A DNA stretch of 39,560 nucleotides from CAZCAC01 sp964496575 (GCA_964496575.1 CAZCAC010000082.1:1-39560); one strand, 5' to 3'; shown: positions 7,816 through 16,740, counted from the first letter of the stretch. The notes: generated by a model from the sequence alone, not told the origin. Made by a program: numbers and translations.

Positions 7816-10800
7816 ATGAAGATCCCCCGTACCTGCCTTCTCGTCTCTCCTCTCCTGCTCCTCACCGGAGTCACCGCTCTGGCGACCGAAGACGAAGCGG
7901 CGCCCCTCGAGGTGAAACACAGCCGCCTCGACCGCCGCGCCAACCAGTTCGAGATGAGCGCCCAGGACGGCGTCGTGCTCGACGTCGATCCGGCCGGGCG
8001 AGCCCTGGCGGTGTGGCAGAGCCGCCGGCAGCAGGAGGGCTCTTACGGCATCTACGCGCGCCGCTTCGATGCCGACGGGACGCCGCTCGGCGACGAGGTC
8101 GAGGTCAACCAGACGACGCACAGCCACCAGATGCACCCGACCGTGGCGCTCGACGCGTTCGGCGCAGCGTGGATCGCCTGGACTTCCTTCGGGCAGGACG
8201 GAGACGCCGGCTCGATCGTCGCGCGTCGCTTCGATTCGGCACTCGAAACGGCGACGCCGGAGATCATCGTCAATGAACAGGCGTCGGGCGACCAGCGCGA
8301 GCTGGTGATCGCCTCCGACGCCGCGGGGCGCGCGCTCCTGGTGTGGACCTCCCCCGACGGCGACGCCCCGACGCGCCACGTCTTCGCCCGTCGCCTCGAC
8401 CCGCAAGGGGAAGCGATCGGCGAGCCGTTCCGGATCGACGGCGTGGACGGAGTCTCCAACCGGCTGCCGAGCGTGGCGCTCGCGGGCGACGGCGGGTTCG
8501 TCGTGGCCTGGGCGCGCAACGACGAGAACGGACTTCCGCAGGGGATCTTCGCCCGCTGCTTCGACGCGGAGTCGGCGAGCCTCGGCGAGGAGCTCCGCGT
8601 CTCGCCGCAAGGGCGACCCGCCGGGATCGAACCGGTCGTCGACCTCGTCGACGGCGACCACTTCGTGGTGGGCTGGCTGGAAGGGCGCGACGGCGACTAC
8701 GGAATCGCCTTCCGACGCTTCGTCGAGGGGGAAGCGGGCGAGGTCGGTACGGTTCCGTTCGGCGAAGGCGGATACGTCAGCGGTCTCTCGATCGACGCCC
8801 GCGCCGACGCGGGCTTCGCGCTGGCCTGGAACCACCTCCAGGCGGGCGTGCGCGATGGATCGGAGCTGATGGTCCGCCGCTTCGACCGCGACGATGAACC
8901 TCTCGGCGACGCGGTCCGTGCCACGAAAGCGAGCGACGGACACCAGCGCCTCACCCAGGCGGACGGGACGCGCAAGCTCCACTACGGCGACGACGGTCGA
9001 ATAATCGTCGCCTGGTCGGGGAACGGCGCGCTCGGTGATCGCCATGGTGCGCACCTCTCCTGGCTGACTCCGGCGGGGCTGACCCTGGCCGCGGCGGAGC
9101 TGCCCGTCGAGCCGGTGCGTACCTTCGAGGACCGGGGAGCAGCCCCCCACCAGCCGCCGACCTTCGACCCGGACCAGAAGCTCAGCATCCCCCCGAGCGA
9201 CTCGCGGATCTTCACCACCGGCGACTTCGGTTTCACCGGCATCACCTACTCCGGCTGGACTCCCCCCGACCCGCACATGGCCGCCGGGCCCGATCACCTG
9301 GTGCTGATGACCAACGGCGCGATCGCCTTCTACCAGAAGGACGGGACACTCGATTTCATCGACGAGATCGAGGACAGCTATGGCTTCTGGGGCGCCCAGG
9401 GCGCCGGTTACTTCGTCTTCGACCCCGAAGTGGTCTACGACTCCCACTCCGGCCGCTTCTTCGCCATGGCCTGCGAGCGCACCGGCGGCCAGGGCTACTT
9501 CCTGCTGGCGGTCTCGGACGACTCGAACCCCAACGGCACCTGGCACAAGTACCGCCGCAACGTGACCGCGGCGGCGGGGGACGGCGACATCGACTCCCCC
9601 AACCTCGCCGTCGACTCGCAGGCGGTCTACCTCACCGCGGACTTCTTCTCCCCCAGCTCCAAGCTGCTGGTCTACATCATCGAGAAGGCGCCGATCCTCA
9701 GCGGTGGCGGGGTCAACTGGACGAGCACGGTGATCAACGGGCGACAGTCGCAGGGCATCGCGATGACCTACGGCACTGCCCCGGCGATGTACATGATCTG
9801 GGCCGACGAGTACACCACCTCGAGCTCACTCCGCCTCTACGCGATCACGAACCCGCTGACCGGGCCGACCGTGACCAGCACCACCTTCTCGGTGCCCACC
9901 TACTCGCACCCGGAGGACCCGCCGCAGCAGGGAACCTCGTCGCGGCCGGAGCTCTTCGAGTGCCGCTTCTGGAGCTGCGTCTACCGCAACGGCTACCTGT
10001 GGGCGACGCACCATGTCGACTCCTCTCGGGTGCGCCAGCGGTGGTACCAGATCGACCCGGGCAACTGGCCGAACAGCGGCTCGCCGTCGCTGGTTCAGTC
10101 GGGCGAGATCGACCTCGGCGGCGATCTGCGGACCTTCTTCGGCAGCATCTGGGTCGACGCCAGCGACAACATGGGCATCACCTTCGCCCGCTCGAGCCCC
10201 AGCGAGTACATCTCGATGGGCTACGCCAACCGCGCCGCCGGCGACCCGGCCGGCACCACCAGGCCGGCGGTGACGGCCAAGACCAGCACCTCCTCGGAGA
10301 ACTCTGGCCGCTGGGGTGACTACTCGGCGATCGTCAGCGATCCCGCCACGCCGGCGCGCTTCTGGGCGCACCACGAATACCGCACTTCCAGCTGGCGTAC
10401 CTGGGTCCACCGCTTCGACGTCTGTGGGTCGCCCTCGACGTACTGCACCACCTCGCCGAACAGCAACGGCTCCGGCGCACTGATCGGCTACGCCGGATCC
10501 AACAGCGTCGCCGCGAACGACCTGGTACTCACCGCCCAGGCAGCGGCGTCCGACCAGTTCGGGCTCTTCTACTACGGACCGAACCAGATCTCGATTCCCT
10601 TCGGAGAGGGCGTACGCTGCGTCGGCGGCAAGGTCTACCGCCTGTGGGTGGTCTCCACCGACATGTTCGGCAACGTCGTCGACCCGCTGGACATCACCAA
10701 TCCGCCGGAGGCCTCGGGGCAGATCTTCGCGGGCTCGACGTGGAACTTCCAGTTCTGGTATCGCGACCCCCTCGGCGGCCCCGCCGGATTCAACTTCTCC

Positions 10801-10830
10801 GACGGCCTCGAGGTGCCGTTCTGCCCCTGA
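7816..10830 (+). CDS. Large secreted beta-propeller protein with shared C-terminal domain
   Basis: An exported 1004-residue protein of unknown function. The start at 7816 gives a clean signal peptide (MKIPRTCLLVSPLLLLTGVTALA). Residues about 40-430 form six or seven repeats of the type VWxS...G.YGI.ARRFDADG.PLG, a propeller of blades found in many secreted bacterial proteins. Residues about 480-860 form a second propeller-like region (DPHMAAGPDHLVLMTNGAIA, VVYDSHSGRFFAMAC) that matches, in layout and wording, the protein encoded at 17522-20014 (DCHGAVGTTQFCEVVNSVLA, LFDHDSGRWIVMV). The last 130 residues (from STYCTTSPNSNGSGALIG) are a C-terminal domain also found in that protein and as a fragment at 11585-11875. 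The domain ends in WYRDP and VPFCP. A cell-surface or sorting role for it is inference. A hairpin overlaps the stop codon. Confidence 0.88.
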   Translation: MKIPRTCLLVSPLLLLTGVTALATEDEAAPLEVKHSRLDRRANQFEMSAQDGVVLDVDPAGRALAVWQSRRQQEGSYGIYARRFDADGTPLGDEVEVNQTTHSHQMHPTVALDAFGAAWIAWTSFGQDGDAGSIVARRFDSALETATPEIIVNEQASGDQRELVIASDAAGRALLVWTSPDGDAPTRHVFARRLDPQGEAIGEPFRIDGVDGVSNRLPSVALAGDGGFVVAWARNDENGLPQGIFARCFDAESASLGEELRVSPQGRPAGIEPVVDLVDGDHFVVGWLEGRDGDYGIAFRRFVEGEAGEVGTVPFGEGGYVSGLSIDARADAGFALAWNHLQAGVRDGSELMVRRFDRDDEPLGDAVRATKASDGHQRLTQADGTRKLHYGDDGRIIVAWSGNGALGDRHGAHLSWLTPAGLTLAAAELPVEPVRTFEDRGAAPHQPPTFDPDQKLSIPPSDSRIFTTGDFGFTGITYSGWTPPDPHMAAGPDHLVLMTNGAIAFYQKDGTLDFIDEIEDSYGFWGAQGAGYFVFDPEVVYDSHSGRFFAMACERTGGQGYFLLAVSDDSNPNGTWHKYRRNVTAAAGDGDIDSPNLAVDSQAVYLTADFFSPSSKLLVYIIEKAPILSGGGVNWTSTVINGRQSQGIAMTYGTAPAMYMIWADEYTTSSSLRLYAITNPLTGPTVTSTTFSVPTYSHPEDPPQQGTSSRPELFECRFWSCVYRNGYLWATHHVDSSRVRQRWYQIDPGNWPNSGSPSLVQSGEIDLGGDLRTFFGSIWVDASDNMGITFARSSPSEYISMGYANRAAGDPAGTTRPAVTAKTSTSSENSGRWGDYSAIVSDPATPARFWAHHEYRTSSWRTWVHRFDVCGSPSTYCTTSPNSNGSGALIGYAGSNSVAANDLVLTAQAAASDQFGLFYYGPNQISIPFGEGVRCVGGKVYRLWVVSTDMFGNVVDPLDITNPPEASGQIFAGSTWNFQFWYRDPLGGPAGFNFSDGLEVPFCP

Positions 10831-10851
10831 TACGGAGTCTGACTCCGTATC
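10829..10851. terminator. Hairpin overlapping stop codon, with 12-bp tandem copy
   Basis: A perfect 10-bp inverted repeat, GATACGGAGT (10829-10838) and ACTCCGTATC (10842-10851), with a CTG loop. Its first two bases are the last two of the TGA stop codon. The right arm is then repeated in tandem (ACTCCGTATCGG at 10842-10853 and 10854-10865). No T-run follows. It probably ends or stabilises the transcript. A similar stop-embedded hairpin occurs at 36070-36091. Confidence 0.5.
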
Positions 10852-10963
10852 GGACTCCGTATCGGATCTCCCGATCTCGAGGTTGGTCAGATAGAAAGCA
10901 AAAAGCCCGGAAAGCCAGGTCCCTGCGGGCGGTGAGGTCCGAACAGGCGGATACCTTTCCACC

Positions 10964-11413
10964 ATGTTCACCACCGTCTCCATCCTCGTCATCGCCATCG
11001 CCCTGGTCACCGTTGCCGCCTTGCGGCGGTCGGGCGCCCCGATCCCGGTCGCCGAACCCGAGGCCACGGGCAATGCCGGGGATACCCAGGAGCCACGGCG
11101 CCGCTGGCTGGACCTGGGCGTGGCGGAGATCACCGACCTCGTCGACCGGGAGAGGCCACGCATTCTCGACGTGCGCACTCCGGGCGAGACGACGTTCGGG
11201 GTGATCCCGGGGGCGATGCAGATTCCCGTGCAGGAGCTGGCCGAACGCGTGGACGAGCTTCCGAGAGACGATCGCCCGACGGTTGTGTACTGCGCCCACG
11301 GCATCCGCTCGGCCTACGCCTGCGACTTCCTGGAGCGGCTCGAGTACGAGAACCTCTACAACCTCTCGGGCGGCGTCGTCACCTGGCCGCGACAGCTCGA
11401 ACGGCCGAGCTGA
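10964..11413 (+). CDS. Membrane-anchored rhodanese-domain protein
   Basis: A 149-residue single-domain sulfurtransferase-like protein with an N-terminal membrane anchor (residues 1-20, VSILVIAIALVTVAAL), so the domain probably sits outside the cytoplasmic membrane. The rhodanese fold spans about 50-145: ILDVRTPGETTFGVIPGAMQIP is the classic CH2A motif, and the active-site loop is CAHGIRS with the persulfide-accepting Cys in VVYCAHGIR. The six-residue loop fits sulfur transfer rather than phosphatase (Cdc25-like) function. Substrate and partner are unknown. It stands alone between secreted-protein genes, 133 nt after the large propeller gene. Confidence 0.9.
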   Translation: MFTTVSILVIAIALVTVAALRRSGAPIPVAEPEATGNAGDTQEPRRRWLDLGVAEITDLVDRERPRILDVRTPGETTFGVIPGAMQIPVQELAERVDELPRDDRPTVVYCAHGIRSAYACDFLERLEYENLYNLSGGVVTWPRQLERPS

Positions 11414-11584
11414 AGTCGGGTCGTCATACCCGCTCGTTTCGAGCAGGCAGCACACCCGCCGGTCCCCCCGGCTGTGGCCTCGGAGGGGATCCTCGCGGGC
11501 GGAGCTGATGGCGGATTCCCTCCGACGGAGGCCGGGGGGCGACGGAACATGGCGCCGAACATGGCTCGGAAGGGCGTGCGGCGC

Positions 11585-11875
11585 CTCCCCCTGTTCTTCC
11601 AGGCGATCAACAACAAGGACGGCATGGGGATCTTCCTCGGCGATGGCCTTCGATGCGCGGGGGGGAGCCTGAAGCGGATCCAGGTCCGAATGACGGACGG
11701 GTCCGGCAGCGCCAGCACCACGATCGGGATCAGCGCCAAGTCCGCGGCTGGTGGCGACTCGCTATCGGCCGGTGACACCCGCTACTACCAGTGGTGGATC
11801 CGCGACCCGGGCGGCTCGCCCTGCGGCAACCTGAGCAATACCTCGAACGGGTACGCCATCAACTGGCTCCCCTGA
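11585..11875 (+). pseudogene. Orphan fragment of the shared C-terminal domain
   Basis: The open frame from 11474 ends at 11875. From about 11585 it reads LFFQAINNKDGMGIFLGDGLRCAGG...YYQWWIRDPGGSPCGN, which lines up with the C-terminal 95 residues of the proteins at 7816-10830 (LFYYGPNQISIPFGEGVRCVGG...FWYRDPLGGPAG) and 17522-20014. The first half of the domain, the CxSPN part, and any larger protein are missing upstream. The preceding frame 11474-11584 has no recognisable sequence. It is most simply the decayed end of a once larger secreted protein. A short independently expressed protein is possible but lacks a signal peptide and a ribosome site. Confidence 0.65.
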
Positions 11876-11969
11876 CGATTCGCCGATCCACGGTAGCGGC
11901 ATCCCGCGCCCACACCTCGACGAACAGCTCGTAGACAGACAGATCGGCCGGATCGGAATCCGGGACGCC

Positions 11970-12028
11970 AGCGCCACCGTCGCGTGCCTCTCTGGTCAAG
12001 AGAAGCTCGAGCTGTCGGTGGCGCTTTT
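11970..12028 (+). promoter_or_regulatory. Structured element before the BNR gene (terminator or leader)
   Basis: A perfect 10-bp inverted repeat, AGCGCCACCG (11970-11979) and CGGTGGCGCT (12016-12025), encloses 36 nt and runs directly into TTTT (12025-12028). Inside are a small hairpin (TCTCT 11989-11993, AGAGA 11999-12003) and the self-complementary AGCTCGAGCT (12004-12013). It ends 62 nt before the BNR protein start. It could terminate the transcript of the orphan fragment, or be a leader RNA for the downstream gene. I do not recognise a known riboswitch. Confidence 0.45.
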
Positions 12029-12090
12029 CCGGTCTTTTGGCTGGAATGGGAGGTCATCCGCTGTCGATCTCGACGGGGAGAGACAACACC

Positions 12091-14280
12091 ATGATCAACA
12101 CCAGACTCCTGTATCGACTGACCCTGCTCTCGCTGCTGCCCCTGGTCGCCGCGGAGGTTCACGCCCAGCAGCCCGGCACCTCCGGATCATCGGGAGTCAC
12201 CCGAGCTCTCGAGGAGGCAATCGAGGACCCCTGGGGAAGATGGCGCGTACTGCCGATCCGATCCGAGGAGGAATTCAACCTCGGCCTGACGGGTGGCGAA
12301 GCCGAGCAACACCCGCACGGCATCGCCCGCAGCATCGTCGACCCGGACGTCATCTACCTGTCACACGATGTGGCCGGCGTCTGGCGAAGCAGGGACGGCG
12401 GTGATTCGTGGAGGAAGACGCTCGACCAGGGGTTGTTCGTGAGCTCGGGACAGTCGATCGAGGTCGATCCAGTCGATCCCTCCATCGTGCTGTTCGAAGC
12501 GGATAACGGCTGGAACTGGATGGCCTCGGGGTACGAGGGCCTATTCCGCTCCACCGATGGCGGGGATGAGTGGGAGCTCGTCCTGCAGACCGATACCCAC
12601 TACGACCCCGGCCTCCACCGCCTCTACCGGCACAACATCGCCTACGACCGGTCCAGCGCCACGACGAAACGCGCCGAGCGCTGGTACGCGGCCTTCCCGA
12701 ACCACGGCGTCTTCCGGTCCGAGGACGGAGGAGAGACGTGGTCGCCGGCTCCGGTCAGCTCGCTGGTCGGGCATGACATCGTGTACGCGCTCCACACGCA
12801 CCCGAGCGATGGGCTCACCGTCTACCTGACCACCAGCCTGGGGTTGTTCGTGAGCCATGATCGGGGCGACCACTTCGCGCCCCTGGGGAATCTGCCGGCT
12901 GGCGCCGTGTCCTCCCTGGCGATCGATCCGAACACTCCTGACCTGGTGTTCGCCACCGTGCTCGACAACGGTCTCTATCGATCCACGGATGGTGGTGCGA
13001 CCTTCGCCCTGGTGCGCGGGGGCGATGTAGCCAGCGTGTTCCAGAACCCGGGCTTCTCGGAGACCCTCTACCTCGTGGGCCTGAGCTCCAACACCGTCAT
13101 CACTCACGATGGAGGGGCCAGCTGGATCGAGGACATGGAAACCGAGCCCGCGCCAGGTCTCGGTCGCGAGGACTCATGGAAGAGCAAGATCGCCGGTCGG
13201 CTGACCGGCATCGTGCCCGACCCGGAGGATCATCGCGAGGCGGTCGCCTTCTCCCGGGCCACCCTCTGGAAGACAACGGACGGCGGTGAGGTCTTCGAGG
13301 ACAGCTCCAGCGGCTTCACGGGCTTCGCCTGGAGCTGGTGGAACTGCGGCGCGGCCTTCGACCCGAGGGATCCCGACCGGTTCGCCTTCTTCAACTGCGA
13401 TGTGGGGATGACGATCACGAACAACGGTGGGCTCTGGTTCGAGCGACGCAACGACCAGGCCTGGGACTGGTACGGATCCGGCCTGATCGCCTGGATCGGC
13501 ACCTACGCGGGGTCCTTCCAGCCGCAGCCCGACTCATCGGTCCTCGTCGCCACCGTCGGTGGCTACTTCAAGACCAAGCTGATGAGCACCGCCGACGAGG
13601 GTCGGACCTGGAGCTTGACGTCCAACCAGTCCGACGAGCGGAACCTGTTCATCGCCTTCCATCCGAACGACCCGAACTTCGTCTACGCCGGCAAGCAGCT
13701 CTCACTGGACGGCGGGTCGACCTTTCAGGACGTCGACTTCGGGAGCTACGCGACGCTGGATCCCGCCATCCTCGGCATGTGCAACGCGGTCCCCGACACG
13801 GTCTACGCCATCACCGAGGACCGGCGCCGCATTCTCCGCTCCGACGACCGGGGCAGCAACTGGTCCGAGTACGTGCACCCCGGATGGGCCTTCAAGAAGC
13901 TCGACTCCCTGCCCACCTTCGCCGTGGATCCGATAGACCCCGACCGCGTCTTCACGATCAATCAGGCGGGAGACCTGGCGATCTACGACGGCCAATCGTG
14001 GACGAGCACCGGCGTCCTGCAGCTGGCGGGCGGCACCGGCTACGGCAACTTCGTGCGCACCGTGGCCGTCGATCCCCGCGACAACGACGTGGTGTACGCC
14101 GGCATGCAGGCCAGCGGGCTCTCGTGCGTCTGGAGGAGTCTCGACGGTGGCGGGACCTGGCAGGACATCACCGAGAACCTGCCCCGCCAGGGCATGACGG
14201 CCATGGCGGTCAATCCTCATACGGGTGAGCTCTTCAAGGGCAGCGCGATCGGCACCTGGATCTACCCGCCCCCACCGTAG
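12091..14280 (+). CDS. Secreted BNR/Asp-box beta-propeller protein
   Basis: A 729-residue exported protein. The start at 12091 gives a signal peptide (LLYRLTLLSLLPLVAAEVHA), with GGGGAG 10 nt upstream. At least eight Asp-box motifs (S/T-x-D-G-G-x-x-W/F) are spread over the whole chain: SRDGGDSW, STDGGDEW, SEDGGETW, STDGGATF, TTDGGEVF, ADEGRTW, SDDRGSNW, SLDGGGTW. This is the architecture of sialidase-like and GH74 xyloglucanase-like propellers and of VPS10/sortilin-type proteins. I cannot see a specific catalytic pair, so a binding or structural role is as likely as a glycosidase. No shared C-terminal domain follows. The gene lies 3' to a structured RNA element and converges on the ABC1 kinase gene, with only 4 nt between stops. 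Confidence 0.9.
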   Translation: MINTRLLYRLTLLSLLPLVAAEVHAQQPGTSGSSGVTRALEEAIEDPWGRWRVLPIRSEEEFNLGLTGGEAEQHPHGIARSIVDPDVIYLSHDVAGVWRSRDGGDSWRKTLDQGLFVSSGQSIEVDPVDPSIVLFEADNGWNWMASGYEGLFRSTDGGDEWELVLQTDTHYDPGLHRLYRHNIAYDRSSATTKRAERWYAAFPNHGVFRSEDGGETWSPAPVSSLVGHDIVYALHTHPSDGLTVYLTTSLGLFVSHDRGDHFAPLGNLPAGAVSSLAIDPNTPDLVFATVLDNGLYRSTDGGATFALVRGGDVASVFQNPGFSETLYLVGLSSNTVITHDGGASWIEDMETEPAPGLGREDSWKSKIAGRLTGIVPDPEDHREAVAFSRATLWKTTDGGEVFEDSSSGFTGFAWSWWNCGAAFDPRDPDRFAFFNCDVGMTITNNGGLWFERRNDQAWDWYGSGLIAWIGTYAGSFQPQPDSSVLVATVGGYFKTKLMSTADEGRTWSLTSNQSDERNLFIAFHPNDPNFVYAGKQLSLDGGSTFQDVDFGSYATLDPAILGMCNAVPDTVYAITEDRRRILRSDDRGSNWSEYVHPGWAFKKLDSLPTFAVDPIDPDRVFTINQAGDLAIYDGQSWTSTGVLQLAGGTGYGNFVRTVAVDPRDNDVVYAGMQASGLSCVWRSLDGGGTWQDITENLPRQGMTAMAVNPHTGELFKGSAIGTWIYPPPP

Positions 14281-14284
14281 GCGA

Positions 14285-15958
14285 TCAACGATTCCCGCTG
14301 CGCAGGATCGACCACAAGAGCATCAGGCCGATGCCGAAGGCGGTCCCGAAGCCGAGCAACCCCAGCACGGGAAAGCCCAGGATCTGCGGCCCCGTGTCGA
14401 TCGTCATCACGATCGAGGTGCCGATGATCAGCGCCGAGGTGATCATGCCGACGGTGACGCGATTGGCGCTGCGGTCGAGCTGGCGGCCGAAGTCCTCGAG
14501 GCGCTGAAGGTCGAGCTCGATCTTGAAGCCGCCGCGGCGGGCGCGCTGCACCAGCTTGCGTAGGTCCCGGGGTAGCGCGATCAGGAGCCGGCGGAGGTCG
14601 CGCCAGTTGCGGGCGATCACTCGCCGCGGCGAGTGCATCCGGCGCATCATCTTGCGCGCCAGCGGGGTCACGTGCTCGTCGAGGCTGAAGCTCGGGTCGA
14701 GGCGGCGCCCGAAGCCCTCGAGGGTCAGGAACACCTTGACCAGCATCGCCACGTCGGCGGGCAGGAGGAGGTCGTGCTGGCGGACGATGCGGGTCACGTC
14801 CTCCAGCATCGAGGCGACGTCGAGGTCCTTGAGGTCGCGCCCGGAATAGCTGTCGAGGAACGCGACGCAGTCCTGCTTGAGGCCGTCGAGGTCGGTCTCG
14901 TTGCCGTCGGACCACTCCAGCAAGGTGTCCACCAACCCGTCCTCGTCGCGGTCGAGCACGGCGGCGAGGAGCAGGGTGAACTGCTGGCGGCGCTCCTCCG
15001 AGAGGCGCCCGACCATGCCGAAGTCGAGCAGTCCGACGCGCCCGCCGCTGAGGAAGAGCACGTTGCCGGGGTGAGGGTCGGCGTGGTAGAGCCCGTCGAG
15101 GAAGACCATCCGCAGCACCACGTCGGCGCCGAGCCCCGCGACCCGGACGGGGTCGAGGCCCTCCGGCCGCTCGCCGCGGATCCAGTCGTCGGCGGAGAGC
15201 CCCTCGACGAAGGACTGGACGATGAGGCGCCGGTGGGTGAACTCCTCGAGGACGTCGGGTACCACGAGGTCGGTGACCTCCTCGAGATTGGCGGCGATGC
15301 GCTGGGTGTTGCGCGCCTCGATCGAGAGGTCGAGCTCGCTCTTCAAGGAGCTCGCGAACTGCCGGATCACCTGGCGCGGGCGATACCGCCGCAGCTCGGT
15401 GACCTCGTTCTCCAGGATCTCCGCCAGCCGCTCGAGGAGGCGCAGGTCGGCCGCGATCTTCTTGTCGATGCCGGGTCGCCGGATCTTCAAGACCACCGGT
15501 CTGCCGTCGGGCAGGTTGGCGCGGTGCACCTGAGCGATCGAGCCACCGGCCAGCGGTTCGATCTCGAGATCGGAGAACAAGGTCTCCGGCGGTGCGCCCA
15601 GGTCCTCCTCCAGCTGGGACCGCAGCTCCTCGAAGGGCAGCGTGGAGACCTTCGACTGCAGGAGCGAGAGCTCCTCGATCCACTCGGGGGGGAGCAGGTC
15701 GGCGCGGGTGGCGAGGACCTGGCCGAGCTTGACGAAGGTGGGCCCGAGCGTCTCCAGCGCCAGCCGGGCGCGCCGCTCGGTGGTCTCCTCCCGGATCGAG
15801 CGCGCGCGCTCCCAGTGCAGGACCTTGCCCGCCCGCTGCAGGAGGCCGAGCAGCCCCATCCGCTGCACGACCCCTTCGAAGCCGAACTGGACCAGGGCTC
15901 GGGTGATCTCTCGCAGGCGCCCCAGGTCCTCGGCGGCGATCAGCACATCGATCAGCAT
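14285..15958 (-). CDS. UbiB/ABC1/AarF family atypical protein kinase-like protein
   Basis: A 557-residue member of the UbiB family, linked in bacteria and mitochondria to isoprenoid quinone biosynthesis and lipid homeostasis. The KxGQ motif (VKLGQ, 76-80), the Ala-rich-loop equivalent (AGGSIAQV, 137-144), the ATP-binding Lys (VVLKIRRPG, about Lys158) and the catalytic/metal segment (HADPHPGNVLF ... LLDFGMVG) are all present. The C-terminus carries two hydrophobic helices (ITSALIIGTSIVMTI and LGLLGFGTAFGIGLMLL) typical of membrane-bound family members. It is not next to other ubi genes here. The start at 15958 lies 98 nt from the divergent methyltransferase start. Confidence 0.94.
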   Translation of the reverse strand: MLIDVLIAAEDLGRLREITRALVQFGFEGVVQRMGLLGLLQRAGKVLHWERARSIREETTERRARLALETLGPTFVKLGQVLATRADLLPPEWIEELSLLQSKVSTLPFEELRSQLEEDLGAPPETLFSDLEIEPLAGGSIAQVHRANLPDGRPVVLKIRRPGIDKKIAADLRLLERLAEILENEVTELRRYRPRQVIRQFASSLKSELDLSIEARNTQRIAANLEEVTDLVVPDVLEEFTHRRLIVQSFVEGLSADDWIRGERPEGLDPVRVAGLGADVVLRMVFLDGLYHADPHPGNVLFLSGGRVGLLDFGMVGRLSEERRQQFTLLLAAVLDRDEDGLVDTLLEWSDGNETDLDGLKQDCVAFLDSYSGRDLKDLDVASMLEDVTRIVRQHDLLLPADVAMLVKVFLTLEGFGRRLDPSFSLDEHVTPLARKMMRRMHSPRRVIARNWRDLRRLLIALPRDLRKLVQRARRGGFKIELDLQRLEDFGRQLDRSANRVTVGMITSALIIGTSIVMTIDTGPQILGFPVLGLLGFGTAFGIGLMLLWSILRSGNR

Positions 15959-16046
15959 GACGCCGAAGGTAGCTCGCCGGGGTGGCGATCACCAATGAAT
16001 ACGGGCTCCGACCGAATGGCGTATCATCACGCCTTCCCAGGAACCC

Positions 16047-16051
16047 GGAGG
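16047..16051 (+). promoter_or_regulatory. Shine-Dalgarno site of the exported O-methyltransferase
   Basis: GGAGG, 5 nt before the ATG at 16057. It supports the start that creates a signal peptide and so decides the protein's predicted export. Confidence 0.65.
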
Positions 16052-16056
16052 TACCC

Positions 16057-16740
16057 ATGAAGACGCTCCTGATCACCGCACTCACCCTCTCCACCCTCAC
16101 TCTCCTCCTCGGCGCCGCGTACGTCGATGCTCCAGCCGCGGGGCGGGCTCAGGACGAAGCGGATAAGCCCACCCTCCTCGACGAGGCGGCGGAGAAGCGG
16201 ATTCGGGCCGTGCTCGCCGAGCTCGACGCGAACCGCCGCGGGAACATGAACGTACCGGAGGCGGACGGCCAGCTGCTCTTCCTCCTGACCCGGACGATGG
16301 AGGCCCAGAACGTCGTCGAGATCGGCACCTCGAACGGCTACTCCGGCCTGTGGATGCTGATGGCCCTGCGCTCGACCGGCGGGCACCTGAAGACCTACGA
16401 CATCGACCCCCGCCGGTCGGAGCTGGCGAAGAAGAACTTCGAGAAGGCGGGCGTCTCCGACCTGGTCACGCAGGTGCTCGGCGACGCGCACGAGAAGGTG
16501 CTCGAGCTGAAGGACCCGATCGACCTGCTCTTCATCGACGCCGACAAGCCGGGCTACCTCGACTACCTGAAGAAGCTGCGCCCGCTGGTGCGTCCGGGCG
16601 GCCTGATCATCGGCCACAACATGAAGCGCCCGGCCCCGAGCCCCGACTACGTCGAGGCGATCACCACCGATCCCGACCTGGAGACGGTCTTCCTGAACAT
16701 GGACGCCGCGGGCATCGCGGTCACGATGAAGAAGCGCTAG
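16057..16740 (+). CDS. Predicted exported class I SAM O-methyltransferase
   Basis: A 227-residue protein of the caffeoyl-CoA / catechol O-methyltransferase family. The SAM-binding motif is VVEIGTSNGYSGLWM, followed by YDIDPRR (acidic loop), GDAHEKV and the metal-binding DLLFIDADKPGYLDYL. The PGGLIIGHN segment carries the next ligand Asn. The N-terminus (MKTLLITALTLSTLTLLLGAAYVDA) is an apparent signal peptide, confirmed by a good ribosome site, which would send an AdoMet-dependent enzyme out of the cytoplasm. Either the helix is an anchor with the domain inside, or the protein uses the periplasm. The methyl acceptor is unknown. Downstream lies a response regulator on the opposite strand. Confidence 0.9.
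   Translation: MKTLLITALTLSTLTLLLGAAYVDAPAAGRAQDEADKPTLLDEAAEKRIRAVLAELDANRRGNMNVPEADGQLLFLLTRTMEAQNVVEIGTSNGYSGLWMLMALRSTGGHLKTYDIDPRRSELAKKNFEKAGVSDLVTQVLGDAHEKVLELKDPIDLLFIDADKPGYLDYLKKLRPLVRPGGLIIGHNMKRPAPSPDYVEAITTDPDLETVFLNMDAAGIAVTMKKR

Noticed and set aside
7561..9546. 661-residue minus-strand open frame
   Set aside because: Antisense of the large propeller gene; Arg/Val-rich shadow sequence without motifs.
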